Below are positions 26,301 to 41,300 of a stretch of DNA of 64,000 nt, piece by piece. Under the pieces are notes generated by a model. That model worked only from the letters and a program-made list of their open reading frames with translations. It was not told where the DNA came from and did not search any database. Position 1 is the stretch's first letter. Each line of letters begins with the position of its first letter. The position numbers and the translations under genes were made by a program. The stretch comes from Candidatus Rhodoluna planktonica (GTDB taxonomy: Bacteria > Actinomycetota > Actinomycetes > Actinomycetales > Microbacteriaceae): positions 1,240,001-1,304,000 of the forward strand of contig NZ_CP015208.1 of assembly GCF_001854225.1 (NCBI RefSeq), in the 5' to 3' direction.

Positions 26301-29300
26301 TTCGGCACTAACCACGGTGCTGCTATCAGACTGAACCGGGTTGTTGTCGGCGTCACGCAACTGCACAGCAGGCTGAGTGATCAGCACATTACCGGTCTTC
26401 GCGGCAACCGGCTCGGTGGCCATCAAAATCTTGGTGGCTTCACCGGCAGCCAAAGTAACAGTCTGGCTTATCGATGTGGCCGAGTAGTTGTCGCCAGCAG
26501 CGATGCTGTAAACCAACTTGTAATCGCCGGCCACACCCTGAATCTTGAGGGCCTCGACACCAACCGAAGTAAGAGTGTCACTCAAACCGAAGTTGGCAAC
26601 ACCGTTGGTGGTCACGCGAGTGACATCGCCCTGAAGGGTTGCAACGTTCGAAGAAACTGGGTTACCGGCCATGTCGGTGAGGCTTACGGTAACAACCGGT
26701 TCGGCAACAACCAGGTTGTTTGCACTGTCAACAACATGGATGATCGGTGCGGTGGCAACCGCCATGCGCGAGCGAGCGCCGGCGGCATCCTGGTTGATAA
26801 CGAGTCGATGCGGTGCACCGGCAGTGAGGGTGAACTGCATTGCGTTTGGCGCGGTCAGCGTCACACCGTTTGACACGGCGCTGAACGAAAGCTCATAGCT
26901 GCCCGGAGTTGATGAAAGCACTAGCGCATCGAAGCTGGCCACACCGTTGGCGGCAGTTTCGATGGTGCCGGTTAGTGTGCCTGAGCCGGTGCTCAAACGC
27001 GCGGTAATCACGGTTGAGTTATCGGTCGGCACCTTGTAGCCGAAGCGATCGCGAATCTCGAAAGTTGGGTTCGGAGCAATCGCCACGCCGGTTGGCACCG
27101 AACCTAGCGCGTTGCTGATTAGCACAAACTGAGCAGGTGCTGCCGGAGTGATAGTAAAGGTGTTCGAAATAACGGTGCTGAGCTCAGCGTTATCGGTGGC
27201 AAGCAACGAAATGCGCAACTTGTAGTCGCCCGGCTGATCTTCAAACTTTAGACCGGAGAGCGCAACTTCACCCGACACCGCCTGGAAGTTTTGACCGAAT
27301 GTTGAGACCACGGTTTCGTCGCTGGCCTTGATTAGCTGAACTTTGACGCGGCTAGTCGAGTTGGTGTCAACCGCATTGCCGAAGGCATCGAACAGGGCAA
27401 GTTCTGGCACCGGCGCAAAAACATCACCGGCGGCGATGCTGGTCTGCGGCTGCTTGCCCGACTTGATTGTCACACTGGCAGCGGCACCGTGGTTTAGTCG
27501 AATCGACTGGCTGGCGGTCATCGATTCGCTGGCGCTGTTGGTGGCAGCAAAGTTGATCTGATAGGTGCCAACTTTTCCGTTTAGACCAAAGCCGGTAGCC
27601 AGGTAGGCAAAGTCGGCAACACCGTTAACCGCGTCAATTGTCACAGTGCGGTTGCTGGTGGCAACCGTGCGGCCCAACCAGTTGATGTCGGTGCTGGTGA
27701 CACTGGCCGAAACAGTTAGACGCGAGTCGGCGCGAGCAGTGCCACCGGCGAGATAGAAATCATCGGTGACTAAGTTGTTTTGAGCATCGAGGATGCGCAC
27801 CTCGGCCGCACTGCTCATCGCGGTTCCGGCGTAGGCGCCACTGGCTGAGGTAAGGCTTAGCTTGCTGGCAACACCGTGCATTAGCTGAACCGAGGCGGTC
27901 AGTGAAAGACCGTTCACGGCCGTGCCCGGGTTATTAGCGGTGAATCGAACGGTGTAGCTGGCAGCCTCACCGGTTAGCTTCAAGTCACTGAAGGTTGCTC
28001 GGCCCGTTGTTGCCGAAGAAGCTACCGAAGAGGCCGAAACTTGCAAACCGGCTGGGGCACTATCCACAGTTGCCACAATCGAGGTGTTGGCATCCTTGAC
28101 CGGGTTATCAAATTCATCAAGCACCTGAATAACCGGCTGCTGAGTTAGGTTGATGTCGCTGCGAGCGCCCGAGGGCTGGGTAACCCAAGCGAGCTTGGCT
28201 GGTGCCGCCGGCAATAATTCGAATGAGCTCGAATCAGCGGTGGTGACACCGTTGACCAAGGTGTAGCGCAAGACATAGCCCTCGCCTGGCTTATCGGTGT
28301 ACTTCAAACCATTGAAGGTGATAACACCGTTGACCGCGGCAACCGCAGCCGACGCAGTCTTGACCTGAACTTCACTTTGAGCCAGCAACGAGTTTGGCTT
28401 GACCAAACTTACGGTCGCGGTGGCCGAGTTCTCGGTGGTGATGTGGTTGTTCCACTGGTCAAGAACCTTAACCGCAGGCGCGGTAGCAAAGTTGGCACCG
28501 GTGACATTGGTGCTGTTTGGCGCAACCGACTCGGCCAACTTGTATGCAGCACCCGGAGTTAGCGTGATGCTCTGACTTACGGTCTTAGTAAATTCGTCGG
28601 CGGTACCGGCCAAGAAGGTTGCCGAATAGCTGAGCGTGTAAGCACCCTCGGTACCTTCAAGACCAAGTTTTTTGGCATCGTCACCAAACTGCGACAGTCC
28701 GGCGCTTGTAGTTACCGAGTTGCGGTTTAGGTAGAAGGTGGCCGGAATTGCCCGGCTGCCGGTGTAACTGGTTGCCACAGTCAGGGCTGTTGCTGCCTGC
28801 GCACCGGTGTCAACGCGGTTGCCTTGGTCATCGACAATTTCAATCACTGGCTGGGTGCCAAAAACAGCGCCGGCCTTAGCGGTTGCTGCCGCAGTAACCA
28901 AACGGATGTCGGCCGCAGCACCGTGAGTAAGAGCAAAGGTCGCCGAAGTTAGTATCTTCTGATCAACCGGACGCTTGGTGGCGGCAGCATCGGTCGCGGT
29001 AAAGCGCAACTGATAGTTGCCCTTCTTGGCAGCAATTCGAACATCGGTGAAAGTGGCCAAACCGGTTAATGCATCTACATTCACATCGCTGGCGGTAAAG
29101 ACATCGGTGCTGGCTTTGTTAACCAGTTCAGCCTTAACCGAAACATCGCTAACCCCATAAACCGTGTAACCGAATCGGTCGACCAAACGAAGTACCGGCT
29201 GGGTAGTCAGGTCGAATCCGCTGGCAGCTCTGGAAGGTGCCTGCGCAATTTCGAAATGGTCGGCAACGGCGTGACCGATTTCGAATACGGCCGATTCGCT

Positions 29301-32300
29301 GAATACACCAGTGGCTGCACCGGTTCTGGTGAAACGCAACTTGTAGTCGGCGCCCGGGGTTGATGCGTAGTTGAGGTTGTTGAAGGTAATCACACCGTTC
29401 ACCGCCGCAATTGCCGCAGAAGTTGTGACGACCTCGTTCTCGCCGTTGGCCAAAAGTGCGGCCGGCTTAATCAAGCTGACTCGGGCAGTGGTGGTGTTGT
29501 CATCGGTGATGTGGTTACCCATGGCATCACGCACATATAGTTGTGGCGCTGTGGCCAAGGTGTCGCCGGCATTTAGCTTGGACTGCATCGAAGTTTCGAT
29601 AGTGATCGCCGAGGCAGCACCAGGGGTCACCAAGATAATTTGGCTTGGCACCTGGGCCAGGGTTAGTCCGGTCGCCCCGAAGGTGATTCGGTAGTTGCCG
29701 ACCAGTGCATTTAGGCCGAGGTTATTTGCTGCGATGCCGCCAAAGTTTGCAACACCCGATGCTGCATTCATTTTTGAAACACCGGTGAAAGTTGGGTCGG
29801 TTGCCACGGTGCGTGCTGTTCCATCAGCATTGACTGGGGTCACGGTCGCGGTGATTTCAACTGTGCTGTTTGCACCTGCAGTAATGGTGTTGCCGTCAAT
29901 GTCTTGCAAGGCAACTTCAGGCTGGGTGGTAAACGCCGCGCCGCTCTTGGCGCCAGCCGCCTGGCGAGTAAGGGCTAGTTGGTGAGCCGAGCCAGCGGTA
30001 AGAGTAATTGAATCGCTGTCTACCGACTTGCCATCAACAGCATTGTCAGCGTTGGCCGCGGTGAAGCTGAGCACATAGTTTGCAGCCTTGGCTCGCAAAG
30101 TGAGCTCATCGAAAACCACCACGCCATCGACAGCTGTCTCGGTGAAGTTGGTTAGCGAAGTAACGGTGCCGCCAGCGGTTTTAACTTTGGCGGTAACAAC
30201 AGTGCTGTCATCGGCGGTAACAATGTTGCCGAAGGCATCCTTGATAACCAATCGAATTTCTGCGTCAACTGCAGACTTCAAAACAACGTTGTTGACCGCA
30301 GTTGTCTTTGGCTTGGTGTCGGCAGTAACAAACGAAATGCTGTGTGGCTTGCCTGGGATGATCTCAAAGTCGTTTGAAACTACGCTGCCGGCCGGCGCGG
30401 TTAGGTCGTTGAACTGGAATGAAAGGTTGTAGTTGTTAGCTAGCGCGTTGCCAAATTTGAGACCGGAGAAGGTTGCAACACCGTTGATCATGGTTACGGT
30501 GCTGCTGGTATTGGCAATAGCTGAGCTGTAGGTTGCCGGAGTTTGGCCGTCGTTAGTGACCAGTGAGACAGTCACGGTCGAAGTGTTGTTGTCGGTGATG
30601 TTGTTGCCATCGGCATCTTGCAACTGCACCTTCGGTGCGTTGCTGAAGACCACTCCGGCGCCAATGGTGACCGAAGGCTGCTGGGTGATGGCAAGTTTTG
30701 CCGCAGCACCGGCAGCCAAAGTAATGGTTTGGAAAGTGCTGCTGGTACCGGAAACTTGGTTGCCAGCGGTATCAACAATGCTGTAGACCAAACGGTAGTT
30801 TCCCGCCGATCCTTTTAGCGCGATGTCGCTGAAGTTGACCACACCATTAGCGGTATCGGCAATTACTTCGGTGCTGGTTGCCTGGGTTGAAGTGTTGAAG
30901 AAGTTGACGGCGTTGGTGGCCTGGCCGTTTGAATCTGCCAAGGTTACGCGAACTCGCGAGTTGCTCGAAGTGATGGTGTTACCAGCAGAGTCTTGCACGG
31001 TAATAACCGGCTGAGTGCCAAGTGCCAAGCGAGATTTAGCACTTGCAGCCGGGGTAGAAATAGCGAGTTTGTTAGCCAAACCGTGCGACAGCGAGAACAA
31101 CTGGCTGTCGACCGAAGTGTTATGAATTGGCAGCGCAGTGTTGGTTGCGGTAGCGGTGAAGCGCAACCTGTATTGACCAACCGGTGCTTCCAGCTTCATG
31201 CCATCGAATTGGATGTTGTTAAGCGAATTGTCGGTTGAATCTGCCGAGCTTGCCGCGTTGCCGGCATCGAATACGCTGCCGGCAGGGGCAGCCACAACAC
31301 TTGCGGTAACGGTAATTCCAAGTGAATCTAGGCGGTTGCCCTTGGCGTCATAAATCACGATTCGAGGCTGAGTGCCAAAGACAACACCACTTTGGATGCT
31401 GTTCGCAGCGGGTGCAAATTCAATTTCGAAGTGGTGAGCGTTGCCCTTAACAATGCTGAAACTGTCGGAATATTCAGTGTCGCCGTTCATCACAAACTTG
31501 AGCTTGTAATAGCCTGGGGCGGCAGTGAAGTTTAGGCCGGCAAACTCGACAAAGCCGCTTACGGCTGAGCGAGTAACACTTGGCACATCGGCAACTGCAC
31601 TTAGATCATCGCTCTTAACCAGGGTCAAAGTGGTCGCTGAGAGTGCATCTTCCTGAGTGACGCGGTTGCCGCTGGCATCAGTGATTTCAACCTTGACTGC
31701 GCCGGTCATGGCTTCACCGGTAACCACCGATGCCTGTGGCTGGTTTACAACATTGATTGCAGCAGGGGTGCCCGGTAGCAAAGTAACCTGCTGGGTGACC
31801 GAACCCACTCCGCTATATGAGTAGGTGAGGGTGTAGTCACCGGCAGTTCCAACTAAGCCCAACTTGGTTCCGGAAATCAGACCGAAGTCAGCAATACCAT
31901 CGGCCGCGTTCATCTGGCTTGCCGACTTGAATGCGATTGATCCGCCGTTTGGTGCAGCTGAAACCGCAACTGAAACAGCGCCGGTGGCATTAGAGATTAC
32001 GTTGTTGTCGATGTCGAGCACACGCACAATCGGCTGGGTGGTGAACATCAGGTCATTTCGGGTTCCTGAAGCGGCAGTTGCCAATTCAATGTGGTCAAGT
32101 GCACCAAAGGTGAGAGTCACGCGCTTGGTTGCACCAGCATTGAAGACCAGGTCGGTGATGGTGTTGCCGGCCGCATCCTTGGCACTGAAGGTTAGATCGT
32201 AATCGCCAACCTTGCCACGAAGTTTGAGCGCGTCGAAGGTGATCAAACCGTTGACCGAACTTGCAGTTGCACCAGAAATTGAGGTGAGTTCCGCTGATCC

Positions 32301-35300
32301 TTGAGCGGCTGCACTGACAGTAAAGGTCACGTCATTGCTGGTAGCGGTGTTGTTGCCGAAGGCATCCTTGACCTGAATTACTGGGCTGGCAGCACCGCTT
32401 TCACCAGTCAAAATCGTGTTGTTGGCCATGGTCGATGCAGGCTCGGCGACCCACTCAAACTTGGCTGCGGAACCTGGGGTAATTTCAAATGCGCTCGATG
32501 CAGCGGTGGTTGCACCAGACACATCGGTGCCGGCAACCTCGGTGATTTGGTACTCGAGGGTGTAGCCGGTAGCGGCAAGCGTGTCGAAGTGCAAGCCACT
32601 GAAGGTGGCAACACCGTTGACCGCCTGCTGCTCAATCGCGCTGAAGTTGCTGTCTGCGGTGCCGTTTGACTTCTTTAGCTTGACGGTAACTTTGGTGGTC
32701 GAGTCGTCGCTAATCCAGTTGTCATTCACATCGAGGATGCGCACCGTTGGTGCAGTTGTTAGGTTGACACCCGCGGCAACTTTGGCAGGCTGCTCGACCG
32801 CGACAACCTTGGCTGGCGCACCTGCAGTTACTGAAATATCAGCGGTGATTGGGCTGGCATCACCGGTTGAGCCATCGATTGCAGTGGCCGAATCGACGCT
32901 GATTGTGTAGTCGCCAATTGCCGCATTCAGTTTCACTCCGGTAAAGGTGGCCACACCGTTGGTAACCGCTGCGGTTGCCGAGTTGCCAGCGCCATTCACG
33001 GCAGCACCGGTTGATCCGCTAAGCACGAGATTGAGGCTGTCGCCAGTCACCCCGTCAGCGTTGAAGTCGTTATCGGTGATGATGTTGCCTTCAGCATCAA
33101 GCACATTGACGCTGAAATTGGCAAGGGTAACCCCCGATTGAACACTGGTTGCCGGTGCGCTGGCGAAAGCCAACTTGGTGGCCTTACCGTGCTTGACTTG
33201 CAGGTTAGTTGCCTTGGCAATCTTGTCGCTTGCGGTAATTGTGGCAGTCGAGAACTCAAGGGTGTAGTTGGTGTTCTCTAGACCGGCAAGCTTTAGGTCA
33301 TCGAAAGTGACGTAACCGTTCTTTGCAGTTCTAGTTACGGTTCCTAGCAACTTGCCACCAGTGCCGACAACGCGCGCAGTGACTCGGGTACTGCTGTCAC
33401 TGGTTGCAATGTTGTCAGCAGCATCCTTGATCACAATGCGAGGTTGCTTCGCAAATAAAGCACCTGAGTTGGTGTAGACGCCGGCACTCACAGTGGTTGA
33501 CGGGGTGCCCTCGGCAATACCTGTGGCCGACTGGTTTGGCAGCACACAGTAGACGTCGGGTTGACAGTTATTGAAGAAATGCTGGCTCAAGTCGGTGCTC
33601 TCAGAGCCGCCATTGAAACTCCACCAGAACGATATGTAACCTGGGCCATCGCCATTACCCTGCTGAATACGAATAGGAACAATGTCACCCGCAGTTAGGT
33701 AAATGTCAGAGGTCGTAACACCGTTGTCGCCATCCGGATCCCATGTTGGGTTATCGGCATCGGCGTTGCTGACGCCGCCAAATTGAGAACTCGAAGCAGC
33801 ATTACCCATGACCGAATAACCGGTGTAAGGCGATGGGTTACCAAGGGCCTCTGAGCCAACCCAGAGGTAGTTTCCATCGTCTCCGCGAATTCTGAACTTG
33901 TAGTTGCCGGTGCTGGGCGCCTTGAAATAACCGCGGAACTGATAGGCAATCGAAGTGACATTAGCGTCGAAAGTTCTATTCAGTGTTGAGTCATAGCCGC
34001 CGCCGGCATAGTTCAAAATTGAGGTCAAGTTTTTAGTTGCTCTAGTCGGCAAGTTTTTGTCGAAGTAGTTCGGGTCATTGCCCCAGTAAGAATCAGAATC
34101 AATCACGGTTTCACGCAATCCCGCATAAGTCGAAACCGCCGGAGCAAATTCGAGTTTTGCAGGTGCACCATGGGCCAAGAAGAATGGTTCTGATGTGATG
34201 CTCTTGCTGAAGGCCCCCGTGGTAGCAAAAGTTAGGGTATGTGGAATCGTGACCGTACCCGTGAAGCCAATTGTTCCGGCGCTAACCGACAGCTGACCCG
34301 CAGGAATCTGCAGGCTAGTTGTTCCACTGGTGATTGAACCGGTGCCCGAAGAAATTGTGATGTTTACTGCAGAACCAAGAGTCGAAGTTGCGGTGTTTCC
34401 TTCTGCATCAGACAGCGCAATGATCGGCGACTGAGTCAAGGTTGAGGCACTCTTGCCACCCAGCGGCTGCTGGGTCAACTTGATCGTAGTCGGGGCGCCA
34501 GCCTGCAGATTCCAAGTTTGGGTAACCGAGTAAGTTGAAGCGAATGGCGATCCGATTTCATATGTAACTACTGCTGCTACGTTAACCAAGCCGCGAAGGC
34601 CTAAGCCCGAAGCCGTTGTCTTTCCCGATAAAAGAGCCGACCAAGTGTGAGTCAGTGTTTGGGTATCTGCTGGTGCCACCGTCGTGATAGCCGAGTTCAT
34701 CGAGAGACCATTTGATGACGAACCATAAGTTGCTGTGCTAGCACCGTCGTAACGGAATGAGTATGCATTTCCGAACGCGTCTTGCAGAATAATTGCCGGC
34801 TGGGTAGCAAATGCCGAACCCGAACTTGCATTTGCACCCGCAGCTTCAACAACCGCCTTCGACAACAAACCATTGCGCACGGTGAAGTCGGCGGTAGCTG
34901 AAGTTGGTACCGCTACCCCACCGACGGTTGCCGAAACACGCAACTTATATGTGTTTGCCAGCGCACGAGCAGTGAGCGAGTTGAATGTCGCATATCCGTT
35001 GATGGTGGTAATCGACTTGCCACTGAGCAGGTTGGTTGCGGTAACGCCAGCCGGCATCGCGGTAACCTCGGCACCGGCAGAGGTTAGCAAGGTTGCGGTA
35101 ACCACCGGCTGAGTTGCATCGGTAATGCGGTTTCCAGCTGCGTCAACAACTTCAACACTTGGCACGACATCGCTTGCCGAAGTGTTTGCTACATAAGTGT
35201 TAAACGCAATGCCGGCACCAATCGCAATCGGGTTATCGACAAAACGAACCTCGGCTGCGACACCGCTCTTGATTTCAAACTGGTTTGAGGTGGCGCTGGT

Positions 35301-38300
35301 CAGGTTGGTGGCCTGGTAGACCAACGTGTAGTCGCTGCCAATCAAAGCGGCAAAGCTGGCCCCAGTAAATGTTGCCAAACCGTTGACCGCAGTTGCGGTG
35401 GCGGTTAGCCCGGTTGCTCCGGCTAGACCCTTTGTAAGCACGGCGGTCACCGATGCGTTTGATGAAGTAACTCGGTTGCCCTGGGCATCCTGAATTTCAA
35501 CACTCGGAGCGGAAGCAAAAGCTTGGCCCGAACGAACTGTACCGGGCTGAACAGTACCGCCAGTCGCACTTCGGAAGCCCAACTTGGTTGCCGTACCTGC
35601 GACCAAATCGATAGTTTGCGAAGTCGTGAAGGTTGTCACATTACCCGCTGCACCAAAGGTTGCCGAATAGGTGATGGTCTTGCTGCCAACCAAACCGGTG
35701 AGGGCAAGTTTCGGTGCACTTACCCCCTGATAAGAGGCAACACCAGCGACAGCGCTCAGGGTGGTGCTAACCGGAGTGAGATCTGCGCCGGTGGCAGCAA
35801 CAGTGATAGTTGCAGTTGCGGCATCGCCGGCAGTCACCCGGTTGCCATCCTCGTCTTGGATTTCAAGAACCGGCTGGGTAACAAACTCGGCACCAGACTT
35901 AGCGGTGGCAGCAGGGGTAACCAAAGTTAGCTTTGCGGCAACACCCGAGGTGATTCTAAATTCATCAGATTCAGCGGCACTGCTGTTTAGCGTCACAGCC
36001 GAAGAATCAGAGTTTCTGGTGACCGCAACTGAAGCGATGTTGAAGCGGTAGTTGCCAACCGATGCACCCACGGCAAGGTTGGTGAAAGTAGCCTTGCCCG
36101 CAATTGCCGCACGGGTTGCGTTTGTGATCGACTTGACCGCGTTACCCGAACCGTTGGTGCCCAAAGTTACCGTTGCGCTGTAGCCGGTCGAAACTAGGTT
36201 TTCATACTGGTCGCGAAGTTCGACTACAGGTGCGGTTGTCATAGTGACACGGCTGACAGCCTCGGGCTGTGGTTGGGTGCTGAAAGTTAGGTGATGCGGC
36301 ACATTCGCCGAAATCACAAACGCATCAGAATAGGCAACCAGTGAACCGGTAACAAATTTGATTCTTGCGTTTGTCGCCTTGGTAAACGTGAGGCTGCCAA
36401 ATTCAGCAATACCGGTTACCGCGTCGGCGGTTGCGATCGCTCCGGTGATGCCCGATGAAGCAATGTCGCCACGCGAAATCGCATCAACCAAAGATGCTGT
36501 CAAAGTATTGGCGCTAGTGACCGGGTTGTTCCACTCATCGGTTACCTTCACCTTTACGGTGGTACCAAACTGCTCACCGGCCAAAATATCTGCCGGCTGT
36601 GAGGTCACGGTTAGCTTGCTGGCATCACCGGCAGTAAGTGACAAGGCAGTCTGCTCAACATAAATTGTCTTGTCGCTCACCAAGCTGTAACGCAACGTCT
36701 TAGCTCCGGCTGAACCCTTCAAACCAACTTTGTTGGTAGCGGTTGCAAAATCAGCAATACCGTTTGCGGTGGTAATCGTTGCGGTGTTGAAGACTTCGGC
36801 ATCGGCGCTGGTTAGTTCAACCTGCAACGCGTCAGAAATTACGGTGTTGCCATCAAGGTCTTGAACGGTAACCTTTGGCGAAGTAGTAAATGGCTTGCCA
36901 GCTGCGGCACCGGCGGCTGAGGTGGTCAGCTCAAGTTTTGCCGGCGAACCGTAAGTTATGGCAAAAGCGCTTGACAGTGCGCTGGCATCAATGTTGCTGC
37001 CCTGAGATTGGGTAACCGAAGCGATCTTCAACCTATAACCGCTTGCTGTAGCAGCACCTAGCTTGAGGTTACTGAACCTAAACTCACCGCCGATAGCTGT
37101 TGCGGTATTGCCGCTAATAAAGTTGCCGGCAGCATTTCCGTCAACCAAAGTGCTGCCATCGGCGGCCACACCAACAATGGTCAGCCCGGTCACGGTGTTG
37201 TCGTCGCGAACTAGATTGCCAAACTCATCCTGAATTTGAACTACCGGCGCGGTGGCAAAATTGGTGCGAGCGGCAACCGAGGCAGCAAGATTCTTGAACA
37301 CCAACTTGTTTGCAGCGGCGGGCGAAATCTCAAAGATGTCTGACTCAACCGCGGTCAGGTTAGCGGCCGAACCGCCAGCCGTTGGGGTGGCTGTACCCAC
37401 AAAGCGGATGCGATAAGTGCCGGCCTGGTCAGTGCCGGCGTTCGACCAGCTGTGTGAGCCGGTGGTGTTGTTAACTGCCGCCTGCGACGCATCTTCGGTA
37501 CCGGCAACAGTGTCAACAATTACGCGCTTAACTGAAGTGGTGTAGACGCCAGAAGTAACCAGGTTGCCGAAGGCATCCTGCACCTGGGTAGTAGCTGCGG
37601 TGGCGAAGTTAGTGCCGGCCACGATGTTAGTTGGCTGGTCGATGATGGCGATCTTGGTCGGCGCGCCTGCAGCCAGTGTGATGTTCTGGGTTGCGGCAGT
37701 GATAGCCGAATTACCAACCACCCGGTAGTTCAAAGTTACGGTGCCAGCCTTGCCGGCCAAAGCCATGTTTGCCGCGTAGCTTGCGGCACAGTCGGCTTCG
37801 TCAAAGTCGGCGATGCCAAAGTCATCTGACTTAATCTCACAGATTGTGTTACCAGTCAGCGTCGCACCGACTGCTGAAACCTGAATTGATCCGGTAAAAC
37901 TCTGCACCACGTTATCGGCCGCATCGCGAACAGTGGCGATTGGCATGGAGGTGAAAGGTTGGCCCGCAGCGGCTCCAGCTGCCAAACCGCCATCGATGCT
38001 AACGTGGTCGGCCGCTCCATAGGTGAACACAAACGGTGAAGACGGGTCTGAGTTTGCCGTGACATCTGGTGTTGAGCTGAAGGTTGTGATTCTAAACAGC
38101 GAGCGAGCAAGGGTCACTTTGGTAAAGCCCGACACCTTGAGTCGGTAGGTTCCTGCTGGGGCTTCAAAAACCAGATTGCTAAAGGTGACAACACCCGCGG
38201 TGCTACGCTCTGTGCCACCTACGGCAGCCGAAATTGTGGTGCTGGTTGGGTCGCCGTTTGCATCAGTCAACACTGCCTGCAAGGTCACATCGTATTGATC

Positions 38301-41300
38301 GGCGGTGACACGGTTGCCATAAACATCAAGCATCTCAAGCACCGGATCAACCGAAATCTCCGCGCCAGACCTTAATTCGGTGTTGACTAGCGCGGCACCT
38401 GGGTCAACGATCCAACCCAGCTGGTAAACCGCTGCTGGGTTGATGGTAAACACGTTTGTGGTTGCTGAAGTTAGGCCAGTACCGGTGAACAAAATCTTGA
38501 CCGAGCCTGACTTTGTGAAAGCCAGCTCACTGAAAGTTGCGACGCCTGCAACTGCCGAAACGGCATTACCACCAGACTGCAAAATGGCCCCGGTAGACGA
38601 GTCAACCAACGTTGCAGTGATGCCGTTGGTAGCCTCGGTCGCGGTATTACCCCAAGCGTCTTGAAGGGTTACCCGTACCGAGCTCATGGTTGCACCAGCT
38701 GTAACCGTTGCCTGCGGCTGAGTTGTCACAGCTAACTTGGTGGCCGATCCACCCTGCAAATCAAGTGCAGTTTGAGTTGCGGTAATCGCATTGTTGCCAA
38801 CCAGAGTAAAGGTTAGGTCATAGCTACCCGATACTCCCGATGCGCGAAGACCGGCAAAATTGACCACACCGGCAGTGGCCGCAACTGTAGTCGACTGCAA
38901 TTGAGAGGCAACCGTCAGCGAAGCAGGAGACGAGATTGCGGCAACCACACTCGCGGTCGAACTGGTTACGGTGTTGCCATCCGCGTCGACAATCGCGACC
39001 ACTGGCTGGCGATCAAAAGTGATGCCGGCTTTCACTGCGGTGGTTGCACTTACGCCGCTTCCAGTGCCCGCAGAAGTTGTAATCGCAAGGCCGGCAACTG
39101 AGCCGAAATCGATGTCGAAGGCTGCTGACTCTTGACCACCGGTCATGTCCAAGTCGGTGTTGGCATTGCTAATTGAAGCTACCCGTAGCTTGTATTCGCC
39201 AACTTTGGCACCGACGCGCAGGCTACTAAAAGTAATCAAACCACCGGCGGAAGTTGCGGTGTTTCCAGTGATGTAGATCGGGCTGGTGTTGTTTGGGTCA
39301 GTCGGCACAGCTTCGAGGGTTACCGTGGTCGCGGTTGAGCCGGTTACCGGGTTGCCACTGGCATCTTGAACTTGCAAAACTGGAGCACTGGCGAAAGCAG
39401 CACGCGATTTAACATCGGTTGGGTCAACGGTGAACGCAACCTGCGCAGGCTGTGCCGAGGTAACCGCGAAGGTGTTCGACAGGGCTTCGCTGACTGAGCT
39501 ATTGTCCCCAGCGGCTGACACATAACTAAAGCGCAACTTGTAGTTGCCAACGGTGACAAACTTCAAATCGGTTGCACCGGCGAAGGTGGCGATTCCGTTT
39601 GCCGTGGCTTGATCTTTGGCGGCAACAGAGCCAATCACACTGCCAGAAGTGGTGGCCAACTCAGCTCTAATCGATGCGGTTGAGTTGGCGATTACGTTGC
39701 CATAAGCGTCGACAACGCTAGCCGCAGGTTTCTTGTCAGACGCAAAGAACTGATTTGAGACAACGTTTTCTGGCTGTGTGACCACGGCGATTCGACTTGG
39801 CAAACCAGGGGTCAAAGTAATGGTTTGGTTAGTGAAGAAAGTTTGGTTACCAACCGTAATTCGATAGCTGATGTTGTGGTCGCCAGTTGCACCACCAACA
39901 CCGAAGCTACCCGAAGCGAAGGTCGCTACACCGCTCGATACCGAAGCACTAGCTGTGGTTGCGCCACCAGAAAGACCGGTCATCGAAAGTGGGCTAGCCA
40001 CCGAAGCGGAGGCAGATATCGAGCCAACAGAGGTGACCACGTTGCCATCCACGTCGCGAACCGAAACGGTGACCGCCGAGCCCAAAGCAACGCCAGCTTG
40101 GGCACTAATCGAGCTTGGGCTAACCGTAATCGCGGTGGCAGATCCTGGTTTGATCTCAAACGAGGATGAATTGCCCGGTGCAGTTAGCGAACCTGAAGAT
40201 GCAGTGAGGTAATAACCGGTGGTAGCTTTACCGGCCGGAGCCATGGTGCTGAAGGTGATCAAACCACCAACCGCGGTGCGGGTTAGGCCAACCGATGCCC
40301 CCGCGGTAACGCCGGCGTTGGCGTTAGCAGAATCGGCATTTACCGTAACTGTTGCAACAGTGGTGTTGTCGTTGGTGAGACGGTTGCCGTATTGGTCTTG
40401 AACGGTTAGTACCGGGGCCGTGGCGAAAACTGCACGGTTGTTCACCTGGCTGCTCGGCTGCGTAGTCCAGGACAGTTTTGCTGCTGCACCGGGCACAATT
40501 GAGAACGCCGACGAAGTAGCAACCTGGTTTGCTCCTGCCAATGAGGCAGCCTTGTAGGCAACTCGGTAGTTCCCCGCCTTAGTCCACTTAAGGCCAGTTG
40601 AGTCGCCTTGGTTGTAAACAACTTGGCCAGCCGAGGTGTTACGTGTGGTGCGAGCACTGGCATCAACCTCAGCACCGGTGGTCGCATTCACCAGATAAGG
40701 CATAATCGCAACCGCGACATCGTCAACTAGGTTGCCCCACTCATCCTGAACCTGAACAGTTTGAGTGTTTAGGTTGACACCGGCAACAACCGATGAGTTT
40801 GGTTGCGAGGCAACAAATAGTTTGAACGGGTCACCGTTGCCCAAATTAATCGACTGGTTTACAAAAGTTCCGGTTGCCGTTGCGCCATCTAATAGCGAGA
40901 ACCGCAAAGTGGCAGCACCCTCAACACCCGAAATACCAACACCGCTATTGGTGAAATCAGCGACACCATTGACCACATTTACTGTTGTCGTGCCTACGGT
41001 ATTGAAGCCAGTTGCGGTGAGCTTTACGTTCTCGGTGCTGTCTAACACCAGGCTGCCATCAGCGTCAAGAACGCGGATAATTGGCGCTGTGCTGAAGGCC
41101 TTACCAGCCTTGGCAACCGCTGCATTTCGGCCAATTTCAAGCGAGGCTGAAGGGCCATTGACGATGCTGAAAACATTCGACTTTGTGGCGGTCGGGGTGA
41201 CCGTGAAGCCATTGCTGTTGCTGGCAGACGAAATACTCAATCGGTAGTCGGCGGCTCGCGCACCAACGGTCAAATCAGTGAAAATTGCCCGTCCCGAAGC

